Source of the DNA: Girardinichthys multiradiatus
Taxonomy: Eukaryota > Chordata > Actinopteri > Cyprinodontiformes > Goodeidae
Length of the DNA stretch: 64,000 nt
Reading direction: 5' to 3'
Assembly: GCF_021462225.1 (NCBI RefSeq)
Contig: NC_061808.1
Span: forward strand, 26,139,119 to 26,203,118
Shown here: positions 46,855-56,641 of the stretch, piece after piece
Position numbering within the stretch: the stretch's first letter is position 1
Layout: each line of letters begins with the position of its first letter
Made by a program: the position numbers and the translations under genes
Notes under the pieces: generated by a model
The model's input: only the letters and a program-made list of their open reading frames with translations
Databases searched by the model: none
Told to the model about the DNA's origin: nothing

Positions 46855-48464
46855 CAGGTCCTTCTCAAAAAATTAGCATATTGTGATAAAGTTCATTATT
46901 TTCTATAATGTAATGATGAAAATTTACCATTAATATATTTTAGATTCATTGCACACTAACTGAAATATTTCAGGTCTTTTATTGTCTTAATACGGATGAT
47001 TTTGGCATACAGCTCATGAAAACCCAAAATTCCTATCTCACAAAATTAGCATATTTCATCCGACCAATAAAAGAAAAGTGTTTTTAATACAAAAAACGTC
47101 AACCTTCAAATAATCATGTACATTTATACACTCAATACTTGGTCGGGAATCCTTTTGCAGAAATGACTGCTTCAATGCGGCGTGGCATTGAGGCAATCAG
47201 CCTGTGGCACTGCTGAGGTCTTATGGAGGCCCAGGATGCTTCGATAGCGGCCTTTAGCTCATCCAGAGTGTTGGGTCTTGAGTCTCTCAACGTTCTCTTC
47301 ACAATATCCCACAGATTCTCTATGGAGTTCAGGTCAGGAGAGTTGGCAGGCCAATTGAGCACAGTGATACCATGGTCAGTAAACCATTTACCAGTGGTTT
47401 TGGCACTGTGAGCAGGTGCCAGGTCGTGCTGAAAAACGAAATCTTCATCTCCATAAAGCTTTTCAGTAGATGGAAGCATGAAGTGCTCCAAAATCTCCTG
47501 ATAGCTAGCTGCATTGACCCTGCCCTTGATAAAACACAGTGGACCCACACTAGCAGCTGACACGGCAACCCAGACCATCACTGACTGTGGGTACTTGACA
47601 CTGGACTTCTGGCATTTTGGCATTTCCTTCTCCCCAGTCTTCCTCCAGACTCTGGCACCTTGATTTCCGAATGACATGCAGAATTTGCTTTCATCCGAAA
47701 AAAGTACTTTGGACCACTGAGCAACAATCCAGTGCTGCTTCTCTGTAGCCCAGGTCAGGCGCTTCTGCCGCTGTTTCTGGTTCAAAAGTGGCTTGACCTG
47801 GGGAATGCGGCACCTGTAGCCCATTTCCTGCACACGCCTGTGCACAGTGGCTCTGGATATTTCTACTCCAGACTCAGTCCACTGCTTCCGCAGATCCCCC
47901 AAGGTCTGGAATTGGCTCTTCTCCACAATCTTCCTCAGGGTCCGGTCACCTCTTCTCGTTGTGCAGCGTTTTCTGCCACACTTTTTCCTTCCCACAGACT
48001 TCCCACTGAGGCGCCTTGATACAGCACTCTGGGAACAGCCTATTCGTTCAGAAATTTCTTTCTGTGTCTTACCCTCTTGCTTGAGGGTGTCAATAGTGGC
48101 CTTCTGGACAGCAGTCAGGTCGGCATTCTTACCCATGATTGTGGTTTTGAGTGATGAACCAGGCTGGGAGTTTTAAAGGCCTCAGGAATCTTTTGCAGGT
48201 GTCTAGAGTTAACTCGTTGATTCAGATGATTAGGTTCATAGCTCGATTAGAGACCCTTTTAATAATATGCTAATTTTGTGAGATAGGAATTTTGGGTTTT
48301 CATGAGCTGTATGCCAAAATCATCCGTATTAAGACAATAAAAGACCTGAAATATTTCAGTTAGTGTGCAATGAATCTAAAATATATGAATGTTAAATTTT
48401 CATTATGACATTATGGAAAATAATGAACTTTATCACAATATGCAAATTTTTTGAGAAGGACCTG
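46855..48464 (-). mobile_element. Tc1-A copy D inside Rex3-4 (1610 bp)
   Basis: Full-length Tc1-A with TA on both sides (46853-46854 and 48465-48466). Excising it with one TA restores the Rex3 sequence GGCATC-TA-TACCGGATGCC, so it is younger than the LINE copy. Its terminal repeats are complete, although the outer motif of the right end differs by a few bases (ATATGCAAATTTTTTGAG). This is the copy most likely to code for a full transposase. Confidence 0.95.
47132..48136 (-). CDS. Tc1-A transposase, unbroken 334-residue frame (DD34E)
   Basis: This DDE/D transposase would bind the 200-bp ends and excise and reinsert Tc1-A copies at TA sites in the nucleus. The N-terminal paired DNA-binding domain has two helix-turn-helix parts, residues about 8-45 (QKATIDTLKQ...ISERIGCSQSAVSR) and 66-105. 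A basic GRKKCGRKR (49-57) lies between them and could serve as an AT-hook or nuclear signal. The triad is D148 (FSDES), D238 (QHDLAPAH) and E273 (SIENLW), with exactly 34 residues between the last two. One oddity: the very conserved Pro before IEN is Ser here. Other differences from sister copies are few. Length equals the family norm. Whether it is expressed is unknown. Confidence 0.9.
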   Translation of the reverse strand: MGKNADLTAVQKATIDTLKQEGKTQKEISERIGCSQSAVSRRLSGKSVGRKKCGRKRCTTRRGDRTLRKIVEKSQFQTLGDLRKQWTESGVEISRATVHRRVQEMGYRCRIPQVKPLLNQKQRQKRLTWATEKQHWIVAQWSKVLFSDESKFCMSFGNQGARVWRKTGEKEMPKCQKSSVKYPQSVMVWVAVSAASVGPLCFIKGRVNAASYQEILEHFMLPSTEKLYGDEDFVFQHDLAPAHSAKTTGKWFTDHGITVLNWPANSPDLNSIENLWDIVKRTLRDSRPNTLDELKAAIEASWASIRPQQCHRLIASMPRRIEAVISAKGFPTKY

Positions 48465-48721
48465 TATACCGGATGCCTCCTGGACGCCTTCCTCGGGAGG
48501 TGTTCCAGGCACGTCCCACCGCAAGGAGGTCCAGGGGACGGCCCAGGACACGCTGGAGGGACTATGTCTCTCGGCTGGCCTGGGAACGCCCTGGGCTCCC
48601 CCTGGAGGAGCTGGAGGAGGTGTCTGGAGAGAGGGACGTCTGGGCATCTCTACTGAGTCTGCGGCCCCCGCGACCCGGTCCCGGATAAGCGGAAGACGAC
48701 GAGTACGAGAATTTGTTATAT

Positions 48722-49300
48722 GCATCGCGTATACGGCTTGACAGTTTCAATTGCTTCTGTTTTTCTTTGCGATTTTGTTTTCAATTAGCCACAACTTTGC
48801 CATTTACCTTTTCACACCTTTGCATACCATTGATAGGACCAACAACACCTGTCAACACAGTGCAGTCTAGTGTTTTTGCTCCAAGTACAGTCAATGGAAG
48901 TCTTCCTAATTTTCCCAATACATGCATCAACAGAAGCAGCTTCTTCTCGAAAAGCCTACTGTCAAATATTTGGTGGCAGTCTAATCTAAAACATTTAGCT
49001 TGAAATTAACATTTCTAGATGGATTGCCAAGTAAAATATCATTGAACAGATTTCCAAGGTCTATGAGAGAATGAAAAAGCTATCTAGTCTTATCAGTCAT
49101 TGTGTGGCTTTACATGGCAACCTTAATGGTATGCAGCATAGTCAATGAATACAGACGAATGTATAGGGCAGCTGACAGTTTTATTAATTCGTGGCACGTA
49201 AAGGTGTGTGGCAGTCTTGGTTAATCTGTGTTATTTTCCACTGCACAGATGTTATTTTATTCAGACTTAATATCCACCCTATGTGTCATTAGTGGAACTA
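48722..49300. other. Intronic stretch, nothing recognised
   Basis: No gene or repeat recognised between Rex3-4 and the next Tc1-C relic. Confidence 0.4.
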
Positions 49301-49538
49301 CAGCTTTGTAAAATTGTTCATACCCCTTAAATCATTTCACATTTTGTTGCATTGCAACCACAAGCTTCATTGCATTACATTGGGATTTATTATGTTAGAT
49401 GAACAGTAACGTGTAGTGGAAAAAATGATATATAATTTTTAGTCTTTTCTTTTTTGTGTGCTGCGCATTTGTTTTCAACCTGACTGAATCAATACTTTGT
49501 AGAATCATCATTTCACAATGAATATAGCGGCAGATCTA

Positions 49539-51106
49539 CAGGTCCTTCTCAAAAAATTTGCATATTGTGATAAAGTTCATTATTTTCCATAATGTCATGA
49601 TGAAAATTTAACATTCATATATTTTAGATTCATTGCACATTAACTGAAATATTTCAGGTCTTTTACTGTCTTAATACGGATGATTTTGGCATACAGCTCA
49701 TGAAAACCCAAAATTCCTATCTCACAAAATTAGCATATCATTAAAAGGGTCTCTAAATGAGCTATGAACCTAATCATCTGAATCAACGAGTTAACTTTAA
49801 ACACCTGCAAAAGATTCCTGTGGCCTTTAAAACTCCCAGCCTGGTTCATCATTCAAAACCCCAATCATGGGTAAGACTGCCGACCTGACTGCTGTCCAGA
49901 AGGCCACTATTGACACCCTCAAGCAAGAGGGTAAGACACAGAAAGAAATTTCTGAACGAATAGGCTGTTCCCAGAGTGCTGTATCAAGGCACCTCAGTGG
50001 GAAGTCTGTGGGAAGGAAAAAGTGTGGCAGAAAACGCTGCACAACGAGAAGAGGTGACCGGACCCTGAGGAAGATTGTGGAGAAGGGCCGATTCCAGACC
50101 TTGGGGGGCCTGCGGAAACAGTGGACTGAGTCTGGAGTAGAAACATCCAGAGCCACCGTGCACAGGCGTGTGCAGGAAATGGGCTACAGGTGCCGCATCC
50201 CCCAGACCTGGGCTACAGAGAAGCAGCACTGGATTGTTGCTCAGTGGTCCAAAGTACTTTTTTCGGATGAAAGCAAATTCTGCATGTCATTCGGAAATCA
50301 AGGTGCCAGAGTCTGGAGGAAGACTGAGGAGAAGGAAATGCCAAAATGCCAGAAGTCCAGTGTCAAGTACCCACAGTCAGTGATGGTCTGGGGTGCCGTG
50401 TCAGCTGCTGGTGTTGGTCCACTGTGTTTTATCAAGGGCAGGGTCAATGCAGCTAGCTATCAGGAGATTTTGGAGCACTTCATGCTTCCATCTGCTGAAA
50501 AGCTTTATGGAGATGAAGATTTCATTTTTCAGCACGACCTGGCACCTGCTCACAGTGCCAAAACCACTGGTAAATGGTTTACTGACCATGGTATCACTGT
50601 GCTCAATTGGCCTGCCAACTCTCCTGACCTGAACCCCATAGAGAATCTGTGGGATATTGTGAAGAGAACGTTGAGAGACTCAAGACCCAACACTCTGGAT
50701 GAGCTAAAGGCCGCTATCGAAGCATCCTGGGCCTCCATAAGACCTCAGCAGTGCCACAGGCTGATTGCCTCCATGCCACGCCGCATTGAAGCAGTCATTT
50801 CTGCCAAAGGATTCCCGACCAAGTATTGAGTGCATAACTGTACATGATTATTTGAAGGTTGACGTTTTTTGTATTAAAAACACTTTTCTTTTATTGGTCG
50901 GATGAAATATGCTAATTTTGTGAGATAGGAATTTTGGGTTTTTATGAGCTGTATGCCAAAATCATCCGTATTAAGACAATAAAAGACCTGAAATATTTCA
51001 GTTAGTGTGCAATGAATCTAAAATATATGAATATTAAATTTTCATCATTACATTATAGAAAATAATGAACTTTATCACAATATGCTAATTGTTTGAGAAG
51101 GACCTG
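49539..51106 (+). mobile_element. Tc1-A copy E inside Tc1-C relic 4 (1568 bp)
   Basis: The only Tc1-A copy in the window with its transposase on the plus strand. TA flanks it at 49537-49538 and 51107-51108, and rejoining the flanks gives continuous Tc1-C sequence. It is 42 bases shorter than copies A and D because of one in-frame deletion in the transposase; both terminal repeats are present. The outer motifs are slightly altered (AAAAAATTTGCATATT at left, GCTAATTGTTTGAG at right). Confidence 0.95.
49867..50829 (+). CDS. Tc1-A transposase with 14-residue in-frame deletion (320 aa)
   Basis: The frame is open from ATG 49867 to the TGA ending at 50829, finishing GFPTKY. Relative to copy D it lacks 14 residues (VKPLLNQKQRQKRL) after RCRIPQ at residue 113, so the link between the second helix-turn-helix and the catalytic core is removed. 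The triad is intact as D134, D224 and E259, with the normal SPDLNPIENLW. Another difference is LGGLRK instead of LGDLRK in the second DNA-binding part. Catalytic residues suggest potential chemistry, but the missing basic linker probably reduces or abolishes activity. It could equally be an inhibitor of the full-length enzyme; both statements are inference. Confidence 0.85.
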   Translation: MGKTADLTAVQKATIDTLKQEGKTQKEISERIGCSQSAVSRHLSGKSVGRKKCGRKRCTTRRGDRTLRKIVEKGRFQTLGGLRKQWTESGVETSRATVHRRVQEMGYRCRIPQTWATEKQHWIVAQWSKVLFSDESKFCMSFGNQGARVWRKTEEKEMPKCQKSSVKYPQSVMVWGAVSAAGVGPLCFIKGRVNAASYQEILEHFMLPSAEKLYGDEDFIFQHDLAPAHSAKTTGKWFTDHGITVLNWPANSPDLNPIENLWDIVKRTLRDSRPNTLDELKAAIEASWASIRPQQCHRLIASMPRRIEAVISAKGFPTKY

Positions 51107-51643
51107 TATTTGGGATATGTCTCTACCAACTTTGCAGACCTAGGGACATATTTTTTTGCCCATTTTTCTTTGCAAAAATGGCAGCCTTACAGCTTGATGC
51201 TGCTACCAGGGTGTCCTCAGTCAGGATGAATTAGAGTTTGGGTTCTCACCACACAACATTTTGCATGTAAGCCAAAAGGTTATAGTTTGTTCACATCTGA
51301 CTTGAAGAATTTCCACCATGTTTGCCATCTACTCTGCGTGGTTTAAGGCAAACTGCAAACATGACTTACTGTTTAGGTGACTTCGGAGGACAATTGGTTG
51401 CACTGGATTTTATTTTGGGGTAACAGAGGGAGGAGGGCAGATTAAAAATTTGTAAGACACGTTATAAATTTAATAAAAAAAAAAAACAAACAAACAATTA
51501 AAAACTTGTATTATTATTACTTTTACATTACAAATATACACTAATGAGTTTTGGTTTATCTCGTAAAATCCCAGTTAAATAAACAGAGGTTTGATACTAT
51601 GATGTGGCAAAGTTCAGGCAGTATAAAAACTATTGCAATGCTC

Positions 51644-51718
51644 TAGACTGGGGCTATTTTTGGGATATGAACAACTTTTTCTATTACATCCAGTCTATTG
51701 TCAAATAAAAAAAATTTG

Positions 51719-51764
<46 letters not shown>

Positions 51765-52619
51765 TTTAGGTAACTGTATTTTCATGTGACCCATGCGAAA
51801 ATTTGTTCAGATAACACATTAGGACCTAGGTTTCTGTTCACAAAGTGTTCAGTTCCTTTCCCTGAAATAAACTGGAAAGTCATAAAAGGAATGGGGAGTA
51901 TTTATTGTGTAAATATGCATCCAGGTGTCTTTCTTTACCACATGCTGTGAGATGCTGCTTTACTTGGAGCTGCAACATTAAGCTCCCCAGAGATGGAACA
52001 TGCAAGCCTGGCTCAGTTCATTTTTCAGCATAATCAGCTGTATTGATTTGTTCTCCCATGATCCACAGTGCTTAGACTTTTTACAGTTTCTCAGTAAATC
52101 AGCAGCTTTGAAATGACTGCACAAATTAGTTGAATTAGTGATAGAGAAAAATATTTCAAAATTGTTAAAGGAGGTATCAACATTTTTAAGAAAGTAAGCT
52201 ATTTCCTTTCTTTTAATATTTTATATGTCAGATTTTGTTTTATTTTTCTGAGTGCTCTTTTCTTTCTCTGCTGCAGTGAGGAGCCCGGGGATGAGGTAAT
52301 ATTACTTGGCACTAAGTCTACCTCTGTTTAACTGACCTAGGAATTTGATACTGTGTACATATTTTGAGAGATAATGCAAAGTTAGTCTACTGGAAAATGT
52401 GAGGTTATTAAAGAGGGTTACTGTGGAGAAGGAGAGAGGTTACTTGAGTGTGTGAGAGTATTTCCCACATCTTTTAGTTGCCCCTCGTTTAGCTAAGTTG
52501 CCGTGAATCGGTTTACAATGTTTGCAAAGAGCAGAAAAATAGCAGTTACTTTCTTTAATTACAATATTTTCGTGAAAGATCACCTGGTTTTTCAGGTTCT
52601 GGTCCCTATTTACATTGGA
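51644..52619. other. Intronic stretch with a (TA)n microsatellite
   Basis: No gene recognised. A TA run at 51723-51756 continues into a T run to 51767. The rest is unremarkable intron. Confidence 0.45.
51723..51767. repeat. (TA)n microsatellite with T run
   Basis: Seventeen or so TA units followed by about eleven T. Confidence 0.95.
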
Positions 52620-53622
52620 GCATGAAGAAGTTGCTGCAGATGTGACAAATCACACATTCAGCCACATCCCAAAGGTGCTCTATTGGAGTAAGATCTGGTG
52701 ACTGTTGAGCTCATTGGAGTAAAATTTACTTATTGTCATGTCCAACAAGCCAGATTGGAATATTTTCAGCTTTGTGGCGCGGTGCATTATCCTACTGGGA
52801 GTAGCCAATCGAATTCTGGTACACTGCGGCCATAAACAAATGGTTGGACAGCAACAACACTCAGGTAGGCTGACAATCCAAAATTGGTACAAAGTGTGCC
52901 TAGAAAACATCACCCACACCATTACACTACCACTGCCAACCCGAAATGTTGATACAGTGTAGAATCAACATGATTTTTCCTTCAAATTTTGGCACTTCAA
53001 TCAGAATTTCTCCAATCTGTTGTTTGGTGAGCCTGTGTGAGCTGTGACCTCTATTTCCTGTTTGTAGTTGGCAGGAGGGGCACCTTATTCAATTTAAATT
53101 ATTTGCTAAATAGTGACATTGTGCATTAATGAACATTTTTGAACAACACAGATATATAAGCACCTAAGTTCATCCAAAGCCTATTTCCATGTAGTCTTCA
53201 TCTGCTCCAATGTAAACATGTTTTGCGGTAAGAGATTTTGGTCTGGAGTTTGGTTGTAATAAGTGGTTATTTAAGCTGCTGTTGCCTGCCTTTTATCTTG
53301 AACCAGTCTGCCCATTCTCCCATGACCTCTGACATGAAAAAGCATCTTTGTCCACATAACTGCTTCTCATTTTTGACAGTTCTCTGTGAAACTGAGAGAT
53401 GGATGTGTGTGAAAATCCTGGTATATCTTTAGATTCTGAAATATTCCCACCATGCCACGTCTGAAGTTAATCTCTTTTTTTTTCTGCATTCTTATTCTTT
53501 ATTTAAAATTCAGCTATGCTTCTGATAGATGCCTAATGCACAAAATTGCTGCCATGTTAGGGTGATTTGCTGTGCTAAAAGGCAAATGGACAGGTGTACC
53601 TAATTAAGTGGCCGATGACTGT
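52620..53622 (-). mobile_element. Tc1-D relic 2, decayed Tc1-like element with one end
   Basis: Minus-strand relic. At the right, the 5' terminus reads (inverse) GGTACACCTGTCC after CGGCCACTTAATTA, the recognisable end of this lineage. Leftward it still codes pieces such as DNAPRHKAE (about 52775-52800) and SPDLTPIEHLWDVAE (52660-52705), the blocks holding the second Asp and the catalytic Glu. It also keeps N-terminal stretches near 53310-53460 and the VWVMF region at 52905. Stops and indels are numerous, with extra unexplained sequence at about 53090-53270. The left terminus is missing. Confidence 0.8.
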
Positions 53623-53900
53623 ACAAATTGACATGGCAACCCTGGTGAGAAGTGAGTAACAATACCTGGTGCTTTATATAAGAAATGTATTAAGTGTCTC
53701 AATGTTTCTGAAAAGCTTTGCTAAGAAAAGCAAATAAATTAAAAGTCAACTATTGTTCAACGACATTATTCAGAATGTGAAAAACCTCCTTCGAGAATTT
53801 TGCTGAAGCAGGATATGTGTGAGAAGTGGCTTCATCACAATCCACTGCAAGGGGAATGTATTATTTACGAGGGCCTATTAGACCTTTGTCTGATGGTTGT

Positions 53901-54666
53901 TGTCAGGATGTGATGTTTTGGACTGTTTTGTGGTTTTGTGTTTTTGTTTACCTTTTAATTAGATGTTCTTACTTGTGTTTTGTATTTATGTTAGTTGTGG
54001 TTTTTGTTTTAGGTTATATTCTGCCCCCCAGTTTGCTCTCCTATTTCCCTTGCCGTTGCTTTCCTGTTTATTTTCTTAGAATGGTTTCCATCCTCTCCTT
54101 TATAGGTTAGCTCTAGTTATTGTTTACTAAGGTTTCTTTACTTTTGTAGTCTGGGTTTCCTTATGGTTTCTGTTTGTTAGTGCTTAGGTTGTTGTGTTCC
54201 CTCCAGTTTCTCAGTTTCCTTTAGTTCATGTTATTCTTGATTCTTATGTTTTATTTATTCTTTGTTTATAGTTTTGTTTAGGTCTGTTAATTACTTGCAT
54301 TAGGTTCACCTGTTCCCTCTGCCTCCCAGCCTCCTTGTGTCACCTGTTCCCTGTTCCTCTGATTACCTGCCCTATTGTTTCTTGTCCACCTTTGTCTGTA
54401 TTTAAGTTTGCCTTCGTCCTTTGTTCCACGCGGTGTTGTTATGTCTCTTCCATGTCCTCGTGAGATGTCTCTTTTGGATTTTTGTCCTTGCTCTGGATTC
54501 TGTTAAGTTCTGTTTTCAAATACCCTGTCTACTGGATTATTTTGTCACCCTGTACCACGCCTTCATGTGAGTGAACTCGTTTTATTAAAGTTGGAGTTTT
54601 GATCCCATTCTGCTTCCTCCGTGCTTGTCTGCCTCTGGTCCACCACAAAATACCGCATTTATGACA
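53901..54666 (+). mobile_element. Solo LTR of an endogenous LTR retrotransposon (766 bp)
   Basis: The segment starts TGTCAGGATG and ends TTATGACA, so TG...CA with a short terminal inverse match TGTCA/TGACA. The five bases GTTGT stand on both sides (53896-53900 and 54667-54671), the target duplication size typical of gypsy-like elements. Inside are a TATA-like TATTTAAG (54399-54406) and, about 180 bases on, an ATTAAA poly(A) signal (54584-54589), giving a U3-R-U5-like order on the plus strand. No internal gag/pol code or second LTR is present, so recombination between two LTRs is the simplest origin. Strand is inferred from these signals. Confidence 0.8.
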
Positions 54667-54671
54667 GTTGT

Positions 54672-56335
54672 AAAATAATAAACACAAACTAGTTTGGTGA
54701 CCGGCGCATCTGGAAAGTTGAAAGGGACGGGACTGAATTTAATGTCTGAGATGCCCAATATCTAAAATAAGGAGTTTTTGGAAGTGAAAACTTTGCATTC
54801 AGCTTCTCAAATTATGCTAAGTTGTTTTGTATACTGTAAACACATCTTTTTAATGGATGAGACGTGCTCTGTGACAAATTTGGAGATGCCATCTGAGGTG
54901 GAGAGGGGAGTTAGATGGTTAGATAATATAGATATATAATATATATATTATATATAATATAAATTTGGAAACTGTACAGATTGAAAGGTATCTTCACCTG
55001 ACGCTACAATTACTTTGTACTGTTGACTACATGTTTATCAGTGGTTAGGGAAAAACCAAGTAAAAGAATATCCTGGACCCAATCCAACTCCATTGCCAGT
55101 CTCCAGATTGTGACCAGTAGCCTAAGATATGGATATAAGCTGCCTGGTAAAAAAGGACACATTTAGTGGGTGCCATTTCACCCACTTCAGTAAGAACAAC
55201 TTACATGCTTGGGTGCATATGCCTTTCCATTTGTGTACGGTGACTGAAAAATGTTTTCTTTTTTTTTGTTTCTTTTTTTTTTTCCTCCAATTCATCCATC
55301 GCACCCACATTTGCAGACACACACACACACACACACACGTACACAAAGAAGCTGCCATTTCAAGGCGTTCTCTCCACTGTGAGGCAAAGAAGCAGCGTGA
55401 CAGACCTCAGTGTGCAGAATAAAGGCTTATCTGCTGTCATTCTCTCCTCACAGACCAGGAGATTTTGCATGGGACTTGCTTAATGTTCTTTGAGGTTGTT
55501 ACTTATTTTTTTCCATCCGTTATCAGAGGCCTTGTAAGCATAACGTGTCTTTGGTGAGATTGAGCACAATGTACTTCAAACCCCACTCAGTGATAGATTT
55601 CACTCCTTACATCCTGTACGTCTTTGATTTATGATATAAGAGGTGATATGCAGCTCATACAGTACAATAAGACCTAACTCCTTGCTGATGTAATTCTGGC
55701 TCACTGTCGCCTCTCAGCCTGTCACAGTCTGTTGCGCATGAAAAGGGGAGACCCCTGAAATGCACTTGAAGGGCAGTGTGATTGAATTAACCAGCCATTA
55801 GATGTAGGAGATGAGCTGTAATTGCATGGGTATTTATCTATTCAGATGAAAGAGTTTTGACCGCCAGGTCATGTTACTGCTGTGCTGCCCCCAGGATAAA
55901 ATGTGTGTACCTGTTTACATCTTCCCCAGTCGTGTTGTTTTAACCTTTCATTATTGAGCCTAGATTTTTTGTGTAATACTGTATAACAGTTTTGCTCCTC
56001 TGGACGTAAAACAATGATAATGTGGCTCAGCAGTGCTTATTTCTCTTCATGTTGCTGCAGCCTCTTTTAATGACCAGGAGAATAGGAATTAGAGGCTTTA
56101 AATGATCCAGCGTGTGCTCATGCCAGTCGGGTACCATGCCGGCAGGTGCTGTGAGCTTTTACTCTGTCATGTCACTGTGTTCTTTCCTCATTTCACCTGA
56201 TGTCTTACTTGCTTTTTCTCCTCTTTGTGCTTCTGTTTTTTTTTTATTAAATGTTCTTTTGTGAGTTATTCTTGTTACCACCTCTATTCACAGAAGAGAA
56301 TGTCATCCTGACCTCCTTCTTTCCATTTAATGCAG
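54672..56335. other. Intron upstream of the klhl29 exon
   Basis: Contains an AT palindromic run at 54926-54962 and a CA microsatellite at 55317-55338. About 55400-55930 is repeat-free and of mixed base composition and may be conserved. The last 40 bases form a splice acceptor: CCTGACC branch-like sequence at about 56308, a pyrimidine tract CTCCTTCTTTCC, and TGCAG at 56331-56335. Confidence 0.5.
55317..55338. repeat. (CA)n microsatellite
   Basis: Eleven CA units, uninterrupted. Confidence 0.95.
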
Positions 56336-56368
56336 GCTTGCCCCCGTTCCACCTGCTAAGAGGAAGTG
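56336..56368 (+). other. klhl29: klhl29 5' untranslated lead within the first coding exon
   Basis: Thirty-three bases between the acceptor AG (56334-56335) and the ATG. An in-frame TAA at 56357-56359 shows that no upstream start in this frame can contribute, so the ATG at 56369 is the start. Because an acceptor precedes it, at least one untranslated exon must lie further upstream. Confidence 0.7.
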
Positions 56369-56641
56369 ATGTCACGTCACCACCACCGCTTTGAGAGGGA
56401 CTACCGGGGACCCTGGGATCGGAGAGACATCCGTCCTTCTGGTCTCCACAATGGAGGAGCCCACCATAGCTGTGCCTCTGCCGTCGTCAATGGCAACAAC
56501 CGGCCGGGGCTGCTTCCCCTCCCGGTCATCCCCTCCCTCCTCCCCACCCCAGTTACAGTTGCCGTGACAACGTCGAGCTGTGACTTGGTGGTCAAGAGAG
56601 GCATCACGGCAGCAGGATCAGTGGCTCCAGCATCGGCCAAG
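56369..56641 (+). CDS. klhl29: klhl29 first coding exon (Kelch-like protein 29 N-terminus)
   Basis: Ninety-one codons ending exactly on a codon boundary before a GTAAGA donor (56642). The peptide starts MSRHHHRFERDYRGPWDRRD and includes NNRPGLLPLPVIPSLLPTP. The pattern MSRHHxRFERDYR..WDRR followed by RPGLLPLPVxPSxLPTP is what I recall for the disordered N-terminus of vertebrate KLHL29, a BTB-BACK-Kelch protein of the group that often serves as adaptors for Cullin-3 ubiquitin ligases. No BTB or Kelch domain is in this exon; those come from downstream exons beyond the window. The ATG follows an in-frame stop. The high GC contrasts with the AT-rich surroundings, as expected for coding sequence. 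Confidence 0.78.

Larger units (their letters stand above)
46821..48709 (+). mobile_element. Rex3-4, short 5'-truncated LINE end, split by Tc1-A copy D
   Basis: Plus-strand Rex3 3' end of only about 277 bases: 46821-46854 and 48467-48709, with Tc1-A copy D between. It codes for the last reverse-transcriptase residues (PPGRLPREVFQARPTARRSR, then GRPRTRWRDYVSRLAW, ending RPPRPGPG at 48688) and the 3' untranslated GGATAAGCGGAAGACGACG tail. A target duplication frames it: AATTTGTCATAT at 46809-46820 and AATTTGTTATAT at 48710-48721, 11 of 12 identical. The extreme 5' truncation is typical of LINE insertion. Confidence 0.92.
49301..51643 (-). mobile_element. Tc1-C relic 4, split by Tc1-A copy E
   Basis: The left terminus CAGCTTTGTAAAATTGTTCA follows TA (49299-49300). 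The right terminus, read inward from 51643, is GAGCATTGCAATAGTTTTTA followed by TA (51644-51645), so both ends are still recognisable. Minus-strand transposase remains lie at 49490-49536 and 51110-51400 (for example GGATATGTCTCTACCAAC and the CACATCTGACTTG block), interrupted by copy E at 49539. The central transposase code is deleted. After removing copy E about 770 bases remain, roughly half of an intact element. Confidence 0.82.
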
